From Liolophura sinensis (lineage: Eukaryota; Mollusca; Polyplacophora; Chitonida; Chitonidae): a DNA stretch of 64,000 bases. A program made the position numbers and the translations under genes. The stretch is from positions 17,833,850-17,897,849 of the forward strand of contig NC_088304.1 of NCBI RefSeq assembly GCF_032854445.1, written 5' to 3'. The notes under the pieces are model-generated. The model was not told the origin of the DNA, searched no databases, and was given only the letters and a program-made list of their open reading frames with translations. Positions 1 through 9,420 of this stretch are shown here, piece by piece. The stretch's first letter is position 1. Each line of letters opens with the position of its first letter.

Positions 1-57
1 AGAATCCGCTGTCACCCCCTCCGCTTCCTTCGGGACTTCCGGATTCGTTGTACTCAT
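1..57 (-). CDS. N-terminus of an unidentified ORF running off the window edge
   Basis: On the minus strand an ATG at 57-55 opens a frame that stays open to the window edge for 19 codons (MSTTNPEVPKEAEGVTADS). The peptide is acidic and low in hydrophobics, like a disordered N-terminus. It lies upstream of no visible ribosome or splice signal, but it has the same orientation as the ATPase and capsid genes and sits inside the Polinton block, so it could be the next gene of the element. Too short to identify. Confidence 0.35.
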   Translation of the reverse strand, partial: MSTTNPEVPKEAEGVTADS

Positions 58-241
58 GTTCCTCTGGATCATCATTTCTAGGAGAGCAGTGGTGTTTAAA
101 TGAGCAGTGCTCAGTAGTGGTTAGCGCCATGGTTAACGGTGCCAAGTACTTACCATAGCAGTAGTATAGCCAGTAGCTAGCATTGCTAAGCGCCTGTTCA
201 ACAAATGGGTAGGTGGCGAGCTGTGCCATGAGCATTGGTCG

Positions 242-559
242 TTACTCGGGTGGGATTGGTAGGAGCCAGCTGGTCGCCCTTACATATGATCTCAAGAACA
301 TACCTCCGAGACCGTTAACCATCCGCGCACCGAGCTTAGCCTCGTACCGGGAGTGCAGCCTTTCAACGTCTTCGTCGCTCATGGCGTCGATCTCAGCGGC
401 TGTTACGTCTTTTCCCAGATATCGCTTGACCTGCCCACCCACCGCAAGTGCCGCCAGCCTATCCCTGAGCTGCTGTGCATGTTTGCTATGCTGTTGGCTG
501 GGCTTCTCCTCCTCCTCATCTGCGCCCAGAATATCGTCTATAAGCTCGTCGGTATGCAT
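242..559 (-). CDS. Small acidic-to-basic Polinton-associated ORF, 105 aa, unknown function
   Basis: An intact 105-codon frame on the minus strand, ATG at 559-557 and TAA at 244-242. The N-terminal 20 residues are strongly acidic (MHTDELIDDILGADEEEEK), the middle is charged and helical-looking (KRYLGKDVTAAEIDAMSDED), and the C-terminal third is more hydrophobic (VNGLGGMFLRSYVRATSWLL), perhaps a membrane-associated helix. It lies 25 bp downstream of the ATPase frame on the same strand, so it is probably the last gene of a minus-strand cluster ordered capsid, ATPase, this ORF. I recognise no enzyme motif. The opposite-strand frame over the same bases is taken as a shadow because it lacks domain-like composition. 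Confidence 0.6.
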   Translation of the reverse strand: MHTDELIDDILGADEEEEKPSQQHSKHAQQLRDRLAALAVGGQVKRYLGKDVTAAEIDAMSDEDVERLHSRYEAKLGARMVNGLGGMFLRSYVRATSWLLPIPPE

Positions 560-584
560 TATTAATATGCAGGGGCAACTACGT

Positions 585-1233
585 CTAATATATAATCTTA
601 GATGTGGCGGGCGTATCAGTCATTAGCAGGAGCTTAGAATGCGGATTGTTCTTGAGCTTCTGTCGAACCTCTGCCTTTTCCCTCTCGGCCTTGATGATGT
701 GGTTCTCCTCCAGGCATTCGTTGAACGAGTGCCGATCTTTGCAGTGGAATAAAGCCACCCACCTTGTCTGCTCGTGAAAGTCTTTGAGGACGGCGTTGTA
801 TTTCTGAGTGAGGACCCAGACGCTTTGCTTTGCATGGTGGCCCGAGAAAGCCATGAATGACAGCATTTTTTGTTTCTTCTTCATCGCCTCTAACGCGCTA
901 CAATTATCGATGATGTATAGGGTGGGCTCTCCCTCGAACAATCTGTAGAAAGCTCTCAGGCAGTCGTTGAGCTGCTCGCCGGGATCAAAAACAATAGACC
1001 TCAGGGTCAGACAGTATCCATCGCCGCCGGTACGTCTCGTTATGCTTAAGAGTGGGGCACAGGATCACAATGTGATGAAAGAAACCGCGGAAAGGCCCCT
1101 GAAGCAGGTCCAGCACGAAGACTGTTTTGCCGCAGTTCGTCTGCCCACAGATAATCGCGCAGTGGGCGTCATCAATAAAGCGCGCTAACGAATGTACCAT
1201 TCTGGATGTGCAGCTTTGCGTCCATGATGACAT
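585..1233 (-). pseudogene. Polinton packaging ATPase (FtsK/HerA-type), frameshifted
   Basis: ATPases of this type power DNA packaging into the capsid. The upstream frame (1233 to 985) contains a P-loop, GQTNCGKT, with a hydrophobic beta strand before it (AIICG). The downstream frame (open from about 1040 to 585) contains a Walker B-like strand, LYIIDNCSA, followed by a lysine-rich segment and HHAKQSVWVLTQ, the usual position of the sensor strand. The two halves lie in different frames and must be joined by a frame change between about 985 and 1030, so the copy is broken or has a sequencing error. Total length would be about 215 aa, normal for the family. The start is either 1233 or the in-frame ATG at 1200; both overlap the capsid gene end (1172). 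Function is family knowledge; break and motifs are seen. Confidence 0.85.
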
Positions 1234-2453
1234 AGAGATATACGTTCAACACGCCGGGCTCTTCTCTCTCTTTTGTCACCTGTATCGTAATCCCCTCGCT
1301 GGCGTTCAGAACGCGCCTCCCACTGCCATGCTGCTGGTCATCGTCGCTTGGCCGAAGGTCAAGCCAGAAGGCGTGCTTGTGCGTCAAGAACTCTTCCCGA
1401 GAGACGTCTGCCAGGCCTAAGTCTTTAACGACCCTGGCAACCTCAGGGTCCCGCTTCCGTAGGGGTGAGCTGGCGAAGAACCTCTGGACCTCGCCCCACT
1501 GCTGGTACGCCCGCATGCCCTGGCTGTACAGCTGATTGGGGACCCCTTCTATTGTGACTTCTACTTTGGTGATCTTGGGGTTGTAGAAGGATTCCGACCT
1601 CCTATTCCACTGGGTTTCTTTAGTCTCGAACAGCATGAGGATACCCTTCATTGCTCTCGCGGGCGTGTTCAGGTTTATGTTCCAGAGAGTATCAGACTTG
1701 TCCTTCACAAACTTTTGGTGGCGGAGGACGCGATCATACAGAATGGAGACGGCCCCGGCAAACTGGGTGCGGATCTGTCTAGCGAGCTCCTCTTCGGTGA
1801 CCATATCGAACTCCAGGCTGTCGATGGTGTAAGTCGCTTCGGTATCGTCTGTTGCCTGGATGACCCGACCGTAATCGTTGAACGTCAGTTCGTACTCCAG
1901 TCGGTCGGCCAAGGCACTCTGGTAGAATGGCATGTGGCTATCTAGAAGCTCAAAGTCTAGCGGGATGTGGAACCGGCTGCCAAAGGCGCGAGCGATGGCC
2001 TTTTCTCCAGCATCGTCGTCACTTGCGTCCTCCGCTTCGACTCGAAGTTTAAGCATGTTTTCGCTGCCGATGCCTATGTAGGCCGCATAAGTCGCCGTAG
2101 CAATGAAACACATCAGAGTCGTCGATGGACATTACCTCATTCCCGCTGATTCTGATCGTGGTTTTCTTGACTACTGCGCGTCCGAGATTCCCGACCACTG
2201 TGGCGTTCGGGTCGGATGAATTGATCGTGATCGAGAAGGCCAAGCGCACGGTACTGGGCACAATGACGTCATTTGCGCCGAGGTTGGGGAAGCGGACCAA
2301 GAGTTGTTGATTCTGGTCGATCGTACTCGGGTTGTTGGTGACGACCAAGGACTGCCGTACACCTTGTACCCCCCGAGGCTTACGGAGTGTTCTGAAAGGG
2401 TTTAGCCTGCGTCCGTATGCATACATTGTGTGTATTGAAGGTATACCTTGCAA
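1172..2453 (-). pseudogene. Polinton major capsid protein (double jelly-roll), frameshifted
   Basis: This is the hexon-like capsid protein that builds the virion shell. The N-terminal frame (2453 to 2049) carries the strand-rich segment with VRLAFSITINSSDPN and KKTTIRISGNEVMSIDDSD; the C-terminal frame (from 2113 to 1172) carries FHIPLDFELLDSHMPFYQSA, LADRLEYELTFNDYGRVIQ and the closing DAKLHIQNGTFVSALY. These blocks are characteristic of Polinton capsid proteins as I know them. The two frames overlap at 2049-2113 and the frame change lies inside that overlap, probably with a short deletion. Total length about 420 aa. The ATG at 2426 (residue 10 of the long frame) is the more likely start because the sequence before it is not capsid-like. 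The gene's end overlaps the ATPase start. Confidence 0.88.
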
Positions 2454-2474
2454 TGTTCAATACGAGGATTATGG
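2423..2474. promoter_or_regulatory. Short divergent start region between capsid gene and plus-strand ORF
   Basis: The preferred capsid start codon (2426, minus) and the start of the plus-strand coiled-coil ORF (2471) are only 44 bp apart, so any promoter for both must be here or inside the genes. I see an AT-rich stretch but no clear TATA box. The compact head-to-head layout is typical of viral genomes. Confidence 0.35.
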
Positions 2475-3781
2475 CAGACTTTGACTTTGATAATCCGGCG
2501 TTCGACGACGCCCAAGAGGACAACAACATCGACGACGAAGAGACCCCTTTCCTTGCATGTGATGATGTTCCCGAGCAACAAAGCCGGGGTGTGGCCGCCA
2601 GAAACCTTTAACAAGAGCTGACGCAGGCCGCCGTGAATGATTATTACGATGCCTTGGCGAAGGCGGATCGCAGCCTTACCCCCCTCTTTTGCGATTACAC
2701 GAAGTTTAAGGTTGTCCATGGGCGTCTGCGACTCGTGGCCCACCCCAAACTGGACATCATCAACAAACGAACAGGTGAACCGCTAGCCCTCTCAACAGTC
2801 GCCAATAAAGGAGGAGTTAATGGTGTTAGCGGGGAAGGGGGGCTGGGCTTTATAGACTGGAAAAGAAAAGAACAGACATCGTTGCATCCGGCAGCAGTTG
2901 CAGCCCTGGAGACAGCGAGTTCAGAACTCGGTGCCGCGGCCGGCGAGGCAGATATCATGGAGCTGGAGGATTTAAGCCAACCAGCGAAAAAGGCCGCTGA
3001 TGCTGTCCACACAATGGAAACAAGCTTGACGGATAGTAAGGTCGGGCGGGCTCTTGAAACGACAAACGACCCTCCTCTTCCCATGCGAGAACTTCTGGGG
3101 CTTGACAAGGCACTGCAGACCTCGGAAGGCGAACACGCGAATAACCTCGCCAAGCTGTCAAGTCTCGATAAGGACATCGCAAAACAAAAACAGAAGTTGG
3201 AGGAGGCCACTGATGAATTCTCCCGGAGTCGGATCGCAGACCGGATGAGAAATCTCGAGGACGAGAGGGTGGCCCTGCTCGAAGCAGCCTCTTTAACGGC
3301 CGAAGCCCTGAGCACGCAAATACGCCGCATCAAGCAGACGGTCGATCGCATCCTACACAAGGATACCAGTCTGGCCGAGCGCGTCCGCACCCTCTTCCGG
3401 GAGCAGGGAATAACCGTGGTCTCCATTCTCACGGCAATTGGGATGGCGATCTCGACACTGGGGCTAGCGATAAAGTTGGCGCTGACTGGTGGGTCCGGCG
3501 GGGGCATCCAGCCAACACCACCTCCATCCGACGGGCGTGGTCTTAAAGAATGGGTGAAAAAGCATCTCAAGTCCCTGGCGCGCGCCCTTGGCAAGCTGGC
3601 TGGGAAGGCTGCCGCTGCGATTCCGGGTATTATTGGCAGTATCGTGTCCTGGCTACTGAACCTTCTCGGGAAAGCGGCTGGGTGGCTGGCCGATAATGTC
3701 TGGGCTCTAGTCGTTGCAGTAGGTGGCCTAATGCTCGTGGCTGTTCGCAAGTATTTAACGCATAGTCCACAGCAGCAGTAA
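2471..3781 (+). pseudogene. Polinton coiled-coil protein with hydrophobic, membrane-active-looking C-terminus; internal stop
   Basis: One reading frame runs from ATG 2471 to the stop ending at 3781, about 436 codons, interrupted once by an in-frame TAA at 2609-2611. Everything before and after that stop is in the same frame, so this is a single nonsense change (or an error), not a start at 2633 (where the first downstream start candidate is GTG). Order of features: acidic N-terminus (MADFDFDNPAFDDAQEDNN); central coiled coil (about 60 residues around KQKQKLEEATDEFSRSRIAD); a hydrophobic segment VVSILTAIGMAISTLGLAI; a proline/glycine linker; then a lysine- and alanine-rich amphipathic helix and a hydrophobic tail with IIGSIVSWLLNLLGKAAGWL. 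Such amphipathic tails suggest membrane interaction during entry or assembly; that is inference. Its last 27 bp overlap the convergent gene on the other strand. Confidence 0.75.
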
Positions 3782-4993
3782 GCCGATACCAACCCCAGCG
3801 ACGACGATGGCTGTCTTCTCCGCATCGTGATTCTTTTGCTTTGGAAATAGGGGTTCTTGTTTGCCTCCGGCGGCAGCAACATGCTGAACGCGCGCGGTGG
3901 GTGGTGGGACGCTTTCTTGTGGCTCAACAATCCCGTGGGAAGGTGCGCGCTTGTGCAAAGTGGGCGGCACTTTTTTCTGCAGAAGCATGTCGCTGGGGGC
4001 CATATATAGACCTATGCCATACACAAAGTCTACAGCGCTCCCGGCATACTGTAGCACGTCCTGGTAGCGTTTGATAGCAGACGGGAGGTCGATCGGAGAG
4101 GAAATGGCGTCTTCAACGTTCGCGGCAAACTGTTTTTGCGCGTCGAAGGCTGTGCCCGTGCCTAGAATACGCGCCCTTGTTTGCGCTTGGGCGCCTAGAA
4201 TAGCCCACACGTATTTCCGGATGGAATCGTTTAGGCGCTGTACGCCCGGCTGCGTGAATCCTTGGGATGTGTCGACAATGAACGCCGCCCAAGCCTCCTC
4301 GGCGTCTTGCTCGATGTAGTCGACGTGGAGCGCTGTAAGCTTTCTAGAGAACGACATCCTGCTCGGATCAAAGGTCCCATCGCCAATGGGGCTGTAGCCC
4401 GTTCTCGTGACATAGTAATATGCCACTCCGAGGCTGTGATTCACCCCACTGCACCTCCAGTCTGTGTGAGTATCTACATGGAACTCCCTACAAATCCTCT
4501 CATAGGCCCTCTTGTCGTAGGGGTTTTCGAATGTCGCCCACGCTCTGTCTTGCGGCAGGGGGGCCTGGATCTCTTCCAAGACCCGCCTAACTTGGTAATA
4601 AACGTGGAACGTGTACAGGGCCCTTATTCGTTGGTCGGGGGCGAGAAGATGGTCTTTTGCAGAGACGCCACAGCCCGTGGTTGCGCACCAGACCGCGAAG
4701 TTCACTTGGTTCTGCCAGAATTGCATAGGATTGGTGTTCCAGACCCAAACAATGTCATTGCTGGTTATCTTTAGCAGCCGGTACTTGGCCAACACATCTG
4801 TGAACTGGACTGGGAAGGCCTTCTTTTCATTGATGTAGATGTCAAATCGCATGAACTGCTTTGCGTGGGTTTGGATACTATGAAATGCCCCAGCCTTGTA
4901 AGTGGCCTCTCTATTGAACCTGTAAGCCTCGCTGTTCATCGTGGCTAAAATGTTCATCACATTGACTGACATTCTAAATGGGGCACAGCACAC
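3755..4993 (-). CDS. Polinton-associated 412-aa protein with C-terminal membrane anchor, intact
   Basis: The only long intact frame of the element: start at 4993 (in-frame ATGs also at 4972, 4957 and 4939, any of which could be the true start) and stop at 3755. The body is a mixed, aromatic-rich globular sequence with conserved-looking blocks such as FAVWCATTGCGVSAKDHLLA and TGYSPIGDGTFDPSRMSFSR. After a proline-rich linker the protein ends with a hydrophobic helix, TAIVVAGVGIGLLLLWTM, consistent with a tail anchor. I know this protein only as a recurrent, uncharacterised companion of Polinton capsid genes. It is convergent with and overlaps the coiled-coil ORF at its 3' end, and is divergent from the penton-like gene at its 5' end, where the first codons may overlap. 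Confidence 0.78.
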   Translation of the reverse strand: MCCAPFRMSVNVMNILATMNSEAYRFNREATYKAGAFHSIQTHAKQFMRFDIYINEKKAFPVQFTDVLAKYRLLKITSNDIVWVWNTNPMQFWQNQVNFAVWCATTGCGVSAKDHLLAPDQRIRALYTFHVYYQVRRVLEEIQAPLPQDRAWATFENPYDKRAYERICREFHVDTHTDWRCSGVNHSLGVAYYYVTRTGYSPIGDGTFDPSRMSFSRKLTALHVDYIEQDAEEAWAAFIVDTSQGFTQPGVQRLNDSIRKYVWAILGAQAQTRARILGTGTAFDAQKQFAANVEDAISSPIDLPSAIKRYQDVLQYAGSAVDFVYGIGLYMAPSDMLLQKKVPPTLHKRAPSHGIVEPQESVPPPTARVQHVAAAGGKQEPLFPKQKNHDAEKTAIVVAGVGIGLLLLWTMR

Positions 4994-5001
4994 GCTGCCT
5001 C

Positions 5002-5610
5002 ATGCCCTTAACAACCTCGACGGGCCGCCTTAAAACCGCCCTTCGCGAGATAACATTCTACCCAGCCTGGGTGAATATCCCACCGGAGTGGGCTTCTTGC
5101 TTGAGGGCAAACGTGTTGAAGTGCCGACGGGCTACTACAATGTCTGTACGCTGGACAAGGACATATTCCGTCCGCATGGGATTTCTCTGGGATTGAATGA
5201 AGCCACGGGCCGCTTAGTCCTTACCCTCCCTAGAAATGTCTTCATAATACTCCAAGAGCTTGCCCCATCTTAGGATTCTCCATCGGGATTGTGCCCATTA
5301 GGGGGGACTATGGAGGGTGAAAATCTACCTAACTTGGTCACACACAAAGAAGTCTTCGTGCATTTGGATGAACTGAGCACCTCAAAAAACATGAGAATAA
5401 CCTCAGATTTCCGTGGCGGTTCAACACTACTTTAGGCCATCGCCGTGACTGGTGAAGGGATAAACTGCGGGAAGACGGTTTCCATTTCCCAACCCACAGT
5501 ACAAAGCCTTGCGCGCCGATTATATAACGCACTTAACCGTGGCACTTTTAGACAAAAACGGCAAGTATACTAATGTAGAGTACCTCAGTGCTACCCTAGA
5601 AATACAATGA
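5002..5610 (+). pseudogene. Penton-like minor capsid protein (single jelly-roll), heavily degraded
   Basis: Pieces of one protein lie in order in changing frames. From ATG 5002 (frame 1) there is an N-terminal strand-like segment; from about 5088 the sequence continues in another frame (GKRVEVPTGYYNVCTLDKDI, then SLGLNEATGRLVLTLPRN), which has in-frame TAG codons at 5271-5273 and 5433-5435 but still holds LPNLVTHKEVFVHLDELSTS at about 5325-5384. The last segment (about 5538-5610) is again in the first frame and ends VEYLSATLEIQ then TGA. The order and beta-strand character fit the minor vertex protein of Polintons. At least three breaks make it non-functional as read. Its TGA (5608-5610) overlaps the ATG (5607) of the next ORF. 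Confidence 0.72.
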
Positions 5611-6452
5611 GTATGGTGGACGCAGCCGGTCCCAGGTCCGCGTGCCTGTCTTTAAGCGACTTGGCAGATGTGTCGGAGTTCGAACTTCAAGGCCAGGAAG
5701 GTAAAATCTATGCCTTCCAGTTCAAAGTGGCAAGTACAGCCGCAAAAAGATTACGGGGGGGGGGGGGGGGCAAGCAGAACCTGCCACGTTTGCTTCCCTT
5801 CAAGATGTCTCATCCTCTGTAGAGCAAGAGCGCAGGTCGCCTTCTGAGGTGATTGAAGAACAAAAACTCTCATTAATCGCTTTGAAGACCGCTTTGTTCT
5901 TGCCCAGAGCTCGAGACCCCGAATGGTTTGTAGGATGTGAAGGTGACCATGATGACGGTCCAGGCCGATATAACCAGGGTGAAAAAAGTTTTCAACTCCG
6001 GAACCTCTTTCGTTTCGTGGGTACCAGTCAGCAAGTGTTATCTAGCTGAGGGTGTAAGAGGTGGCTTAGCACTATCTGTGGGGAAAGGTGTAGATTCCAC
6101 ACTTCTTATAGGGCAAACAAGTATATCTTTGTCCATGATAGAAATAAACCCTGGATCTATACTTATCTTCAACATCATACTTGGCGCGGCCTCTCAGCGC
6201 CGTGCCTCCTTGATTACCGGTGTGACACTAAAGTGGCCTGCAGAGCACAATGGAAAGGAGCTCAGACTTATGATCAAATTACCGGCCCAGGGCGACCCAG
6301 TCCTCCGGAGCTCTCTCGAGGATATTCGGGTCTTTGTAGGGAGCGATGCCAAACTCGATTACATCTATTTAGAGTCCGGTATAAAACTTATAAGCCTTCG
6401 TGTTAGTATTCCCGATGACGATTTACAGCTTACCGACGTTGTTGATTCGTAG
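5607..6452 (+). pseudogene. Polinton-associated ORF of unknown function, frameshifted at a G-run
   Basis: ATG at 5607 overlaps the preceding stop as ATGA, a common translational coupling arrangement in compact genomes. The first frame gives about 50 residues (LSDLADVSEFELQGQEGKIY) up to a run of about 14 G at 5756-5770; beyond it the plausible coding frame is shifted (SSVEQERRSPSEVIEEQKLS to about 5930), and from about 5937 to 6452 the frame returns to the first one and stays open for 171 codons (INPGSILIFNIILG, LRLMIKLPAQGDPVLRSSLE). The two changes cancel. The C-terminal part alternates hydrophobic and polar residues, as in a beta-sandwich, but I do not recognise a family. Neighbours suggest a virion protein. 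Confidence 0.55.
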
Positions 6453-6462
6453 GACAGACAAT

Positions 6463-7079
6463 ATGGGACGACTGTACCCAGCGATCACGGATAAAGAGCC
6501 GACGGATGACTATCCCTTGACCCCGACCGCGCCGATGGTTGAAAACCCCCCGGAGGCGTGGCGCACGCCCATCGCCTGCAGTATATCAGCGAAATACAGA
6601 GGCAGCTTGAATCTGAGCGAGATCTCCGCCGGGTCTTGTACAAAAAGTACCGGCGCGGTGTCTTAGCCGCCGAGGCCCTTCATTCGGCCATGCTTACGGC
6701 CGGTTTGGGACTAGGGGTTGCAGGCGTGGGACTACTCACAACAATAATTGCAGCCCCTGCTGTCTTGGCCATGGAAGCTGCGGCCCTAGCTTGCGGTGTC
6801 TTAAATATCGCCAGAAAATTCGTTAGCCGCCGCCTTCACGCAAAGGCCAAGAAACATAACGATATACGGCTGTTGGCCGAGGCCAAACTTAACAGCATCC
6901 GTGCGCAGGTATCTACGGCATTATCTGATGGTGTTATTTCGGACGTAGAGTTCAAGCAAGTCGTTCAGGAGCTCAAGAACTACTCTGATCTGAAGCAGGA
7001 GATACGCGCTAAGTCTCGTAAGGCACGTAAGGCATTCAACGCCGTAGAGATCGATGAAAGCACGAAAAACAGCTTATAG
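6463..7079 (+). pseudogene. Polinton basic coiled-coil protein with hydrophobic centre, frameshifted near N-terminus
   Basis: ATG 6463 lies 10 bp after the previous stop and opens a proline-rich N-terminus (MGRLYPAITDKEPTDDYPLT). Near 6550-6575 the frame changes, and from 6558 a 173-codon frame continues: charged helix (ERDLRRVLYKKYRRGVLAAE), a long glycine/alanine-rich hydrophobic stretch (GLGLGVAGVGLLTTIIAAP), a basic segment (KFVSRRLHAKAKKH) and a C-terminal helix with an EF-hand-like turn (ALSDGVISDVEFKQVVQEL). I know this protein as a frequent uncharacterised member of Polinton-like elements in invertebrates. A role in membrane or DNA binding in the virion is inference. Stop at 7077-7079. 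Confidence 0.72.
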
Positions 7080-8394
7080 ATCGCGGCCGAAAACTAGCTC
7101 GGCAAGAGCTGAAAAACGCTCTTTCCGAATGATGTTCTGAGGAGGGTGCCCAGAGGGCACTTGTTTACACTTCACATGCAGCGGAACCAAATCAGAATAC
7201 AGTATACATCTCTCTGAGACTGAGAACAGGCAAAATTATCACCACTGAATCTGTGACTGTCACTCACTAAAAGAGTAGTGGCACCATACGTTTTTGAGCA
7301 CCTAAGTCACAGTAGGTAGAAATAAACTTTGTGAAATTAATCGGGGCTGACACATCCCACTACCTTTGGGCCATCTACAACAAACCTTGGTAAGGTCTAT
7401 CTACCCCCGAAACTGTCGAAAATTGCAGAGATTTCTTAGAAGTGCGTAGAGCCCGGCGCCATTTGCAGGTAACGCATTCATATACTACATATACGGGAGA
7501 CCAAATCCGGATTTGAGCTAGCAAACATCCCCTTATACATGTAGTACATGAATACGCCCCTTACACACAGCGCCTTTCCAACCTCTGTCAGCCGATTGAG
7601 CTATATCCACGACCCACGAAACATAGGCTAAACTGGAAAGTCTATTCCGCATAAACAAAAATATTTCCAAATAATTCTCCTAAAAATACTGGATCTTATA
7701 AAACAAGACACGCTGGAAAAAGGCTGTCACATTTATTTTTTTATAAAAATCCGTGGTTTAAGCCCTATAGTGGGGGAGAAAATCATCTGAATCACCCTGT
7801 TGTGCAATACAGCCAGCCTATATATAGACTATAATCCTTATGTATTAAATGCGAACTAGGTCGCCTCATATCAATGTGTGTGTGTGTAGGCGAGACTTGT
7901 AAATAAGCATGTATGCCTTGGCTGGGGAGGCGCCTAAGGGGGGGGGGATTATGGGGAGGGAAGCAGGGAAAGGGGGGGTGGGGCCTTATTTTGTTATGGG
8001 GAGGGCCCCAAGGGGGGGGGGGGGGCGTGCGCCAGAACCTATAGTGTGTATACTACTGAAATACGTTCGTTATTTTGTACATTGTCATTTCATTCTGTAC
8101 GTCCTGTAGGCCTTACAGCACTAACCCAGTTATGATCACTGTGATCTGCTTGTATTGATCAGTTGTTTACTTGCTCTGGTCGAAGGTGAATCAAAAACCG
8201 GTTTGCAATAGCACTGGACTACTGTGCGGGACTTTCTGTGGCATCAGAGATGACCTTAAGTTAGTGACTGACTGGCCCGTGAACAGAAACTCCTGTAACT
8301 GGTTAGTGATCAGTTTTGGCTTGTAGCATACACTGTACTAGAACACACACCAGAATGCCTCAATTTTAAAAAAACGCCACAAAGAGAGAGATTT
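7080..8394. other. Noncoding, right flank of the Polinton; G-rich runs
   Basis: No ORF with domain-like composition. It may include the element's right terminal region, but I could not pair it with a left terminus because that lies outside the window. At 7937-8025 several runs of 7 to 12 G occur close together on the plus strand. A (TG)n tract lies at about 7876-7887. Confidence 0.5.
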
Positions 8395-9420
8395 TTCTTC
8401 ACAAAGTAGCGTGGAGGAACAGCCAGCACCTCCGGCTCAAGTTCTCGTGGAAGATCCAGACGGACAGAAAGGTGGTACAGGCATTAGTGAGCAGCTTGGA
8501 GACATTAGATAGCATGGTCACAGGTGAAAAACTTTATGACCAGTTAGCCAAAACTGAATCGAAAATAGTTACAAAACACTATCGATGGTTATAGAACAAC
8601 ACAAATCACGGATTTTTCACTTAGAGAACGAAAATGATAGTTTGAGACAAGATATAAGGGAACTCAGTCTGCAACAAAAAAAAAAATCAGGATGAGCTCA
8701 ACAGAGTAAACAGGGAGGTAATACTGCTACAGTCAAACAGAACGATCTCGAGCAGCATTCATGAATAGATATTTTGGTGTTATTTATTTGATTGGTGTTT
8801 TACGCCGTACACAAGAATATTTCCCTTATATAACGACAGCCAGATGATGGTGGGAGGAAACCGGGCAGAGCCCTGGGAAACCCACGACCCATCCGCAGGT
8901 TGCTGAGAGACCTTCCCAAGTACGGCCGGAGAGGAAGCCAGCATGAGCTCACCAGCATTGGTGAGAGACTCCTGGGTCATTACGCTGCGCCTGGCGCGCT
9001 AACCAACTAAGCAACCACGAAAAGGACAGTATTAGAAACTACGGAATACATTGCTAATGAAGCATTAATGAAAAATTAATTGAGATACTAAACAGCAAGC
9101 TGCAAATGTTCCGGTAACATCATCTAGGCCCTGTGCAGTACAACAGCCATGGCAAACCCGATCGTTAAGTTTACGTCAAGGAAGTCAGTAATTGAAGCAA
9201 TTAAACAGCGCAGGTTCTCTAAAAGGAATGAAAATAGTTATAAAGGTGTACCTTACGCAAAAAACAGCAACTGCTAAAACTGGGATGAAATCAACAAAGT
9301 GTATTGCTGATCTAACTAGTGTGGCTACTCCATCCCCAAAAACCCACCAGGATATCCCTTCATGCTCCTGCGCACAAGAGTGAGAGAGAACCCCAGTCGA
9401 TGTCCCGACAAGCAGCAGGG
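8395..9420 (+). pseudogene. LINE ORF1 remnant (coiled coil plus RNA-binding segment), split by a SINE
   Basis: At 8621-8677 one frame reads LENENDSLRQDIRELSLQQ, a heptad-like coiled coil. After the SINE at 8781-9020, the frame at 9155 reads NPIVKFTSRKSVIEAIKQRR, which resembles the RNA-binding domain of L1-type ORF1 proteins (a strand ending in VKF followed by a basic helix). Stops and frame changes are frequent. Assignment rests on these two short matches and on the ORF2 remnants downstream. Confidence 0.6.
8781..9020 (-). mobile_element. tRNA-derived SINE (common family), near full length
   Basis: Read on the minus strand: tRNA-like head with 'gttggttagcgcgc', body with 'gctcatgctggcttcctct' and the 3' end with (aaat)n tail at 8781-8790. 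The B-box segment is partly deleted. It interrupts the LINE ORF1 remnant, so it inserted later. Confidence 0.85.

Larger units (their letters stand above)
1..7079. mobile_element. Endogenous Polinton/Maverick (adintovirus-like) element, decayed, left end outside window
   Basis: A block of densely packed, partly overlapping ORFs on both strands, unlike the repeat-rich DNA that follows. It holds two hallmark genes of Polinton-type virus-like transposons, an FtsK/HerA-type packaging ATPase and a double-jelly-roll capsid protein, plus a penton-like protein and several ORFs that in my knowledge accompany them. Most genes are broken by frameshifts or stops, so this is a fossil or poorly assembled copy. 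No protein-primed DNA polymerase B, retrovirus-like integrase or adenain-like protease is visible here; they may lie left of position 1. I could not find terminal inverted repeats or the right end, which falls somewhere between 7080 and about 8390. Confidence 0.85.

Noticed and set aside
2695-3930. 411-codon frame on the minus strand
   Set aside because: Antisense of the coiled-coil ORF; composition is rich in Ser, Arg and Pro as expected for a shadow frame of an Ala/Leu/Glu-rich gene.
4262-4774. 170-codon plus-strand frame
   Set aside because: Antisense shadow of the intact 412-aa gene.
7909-8109. 66-codon Gly-rich frame
   Set aside because: Made of G-runs; no conserved feature.
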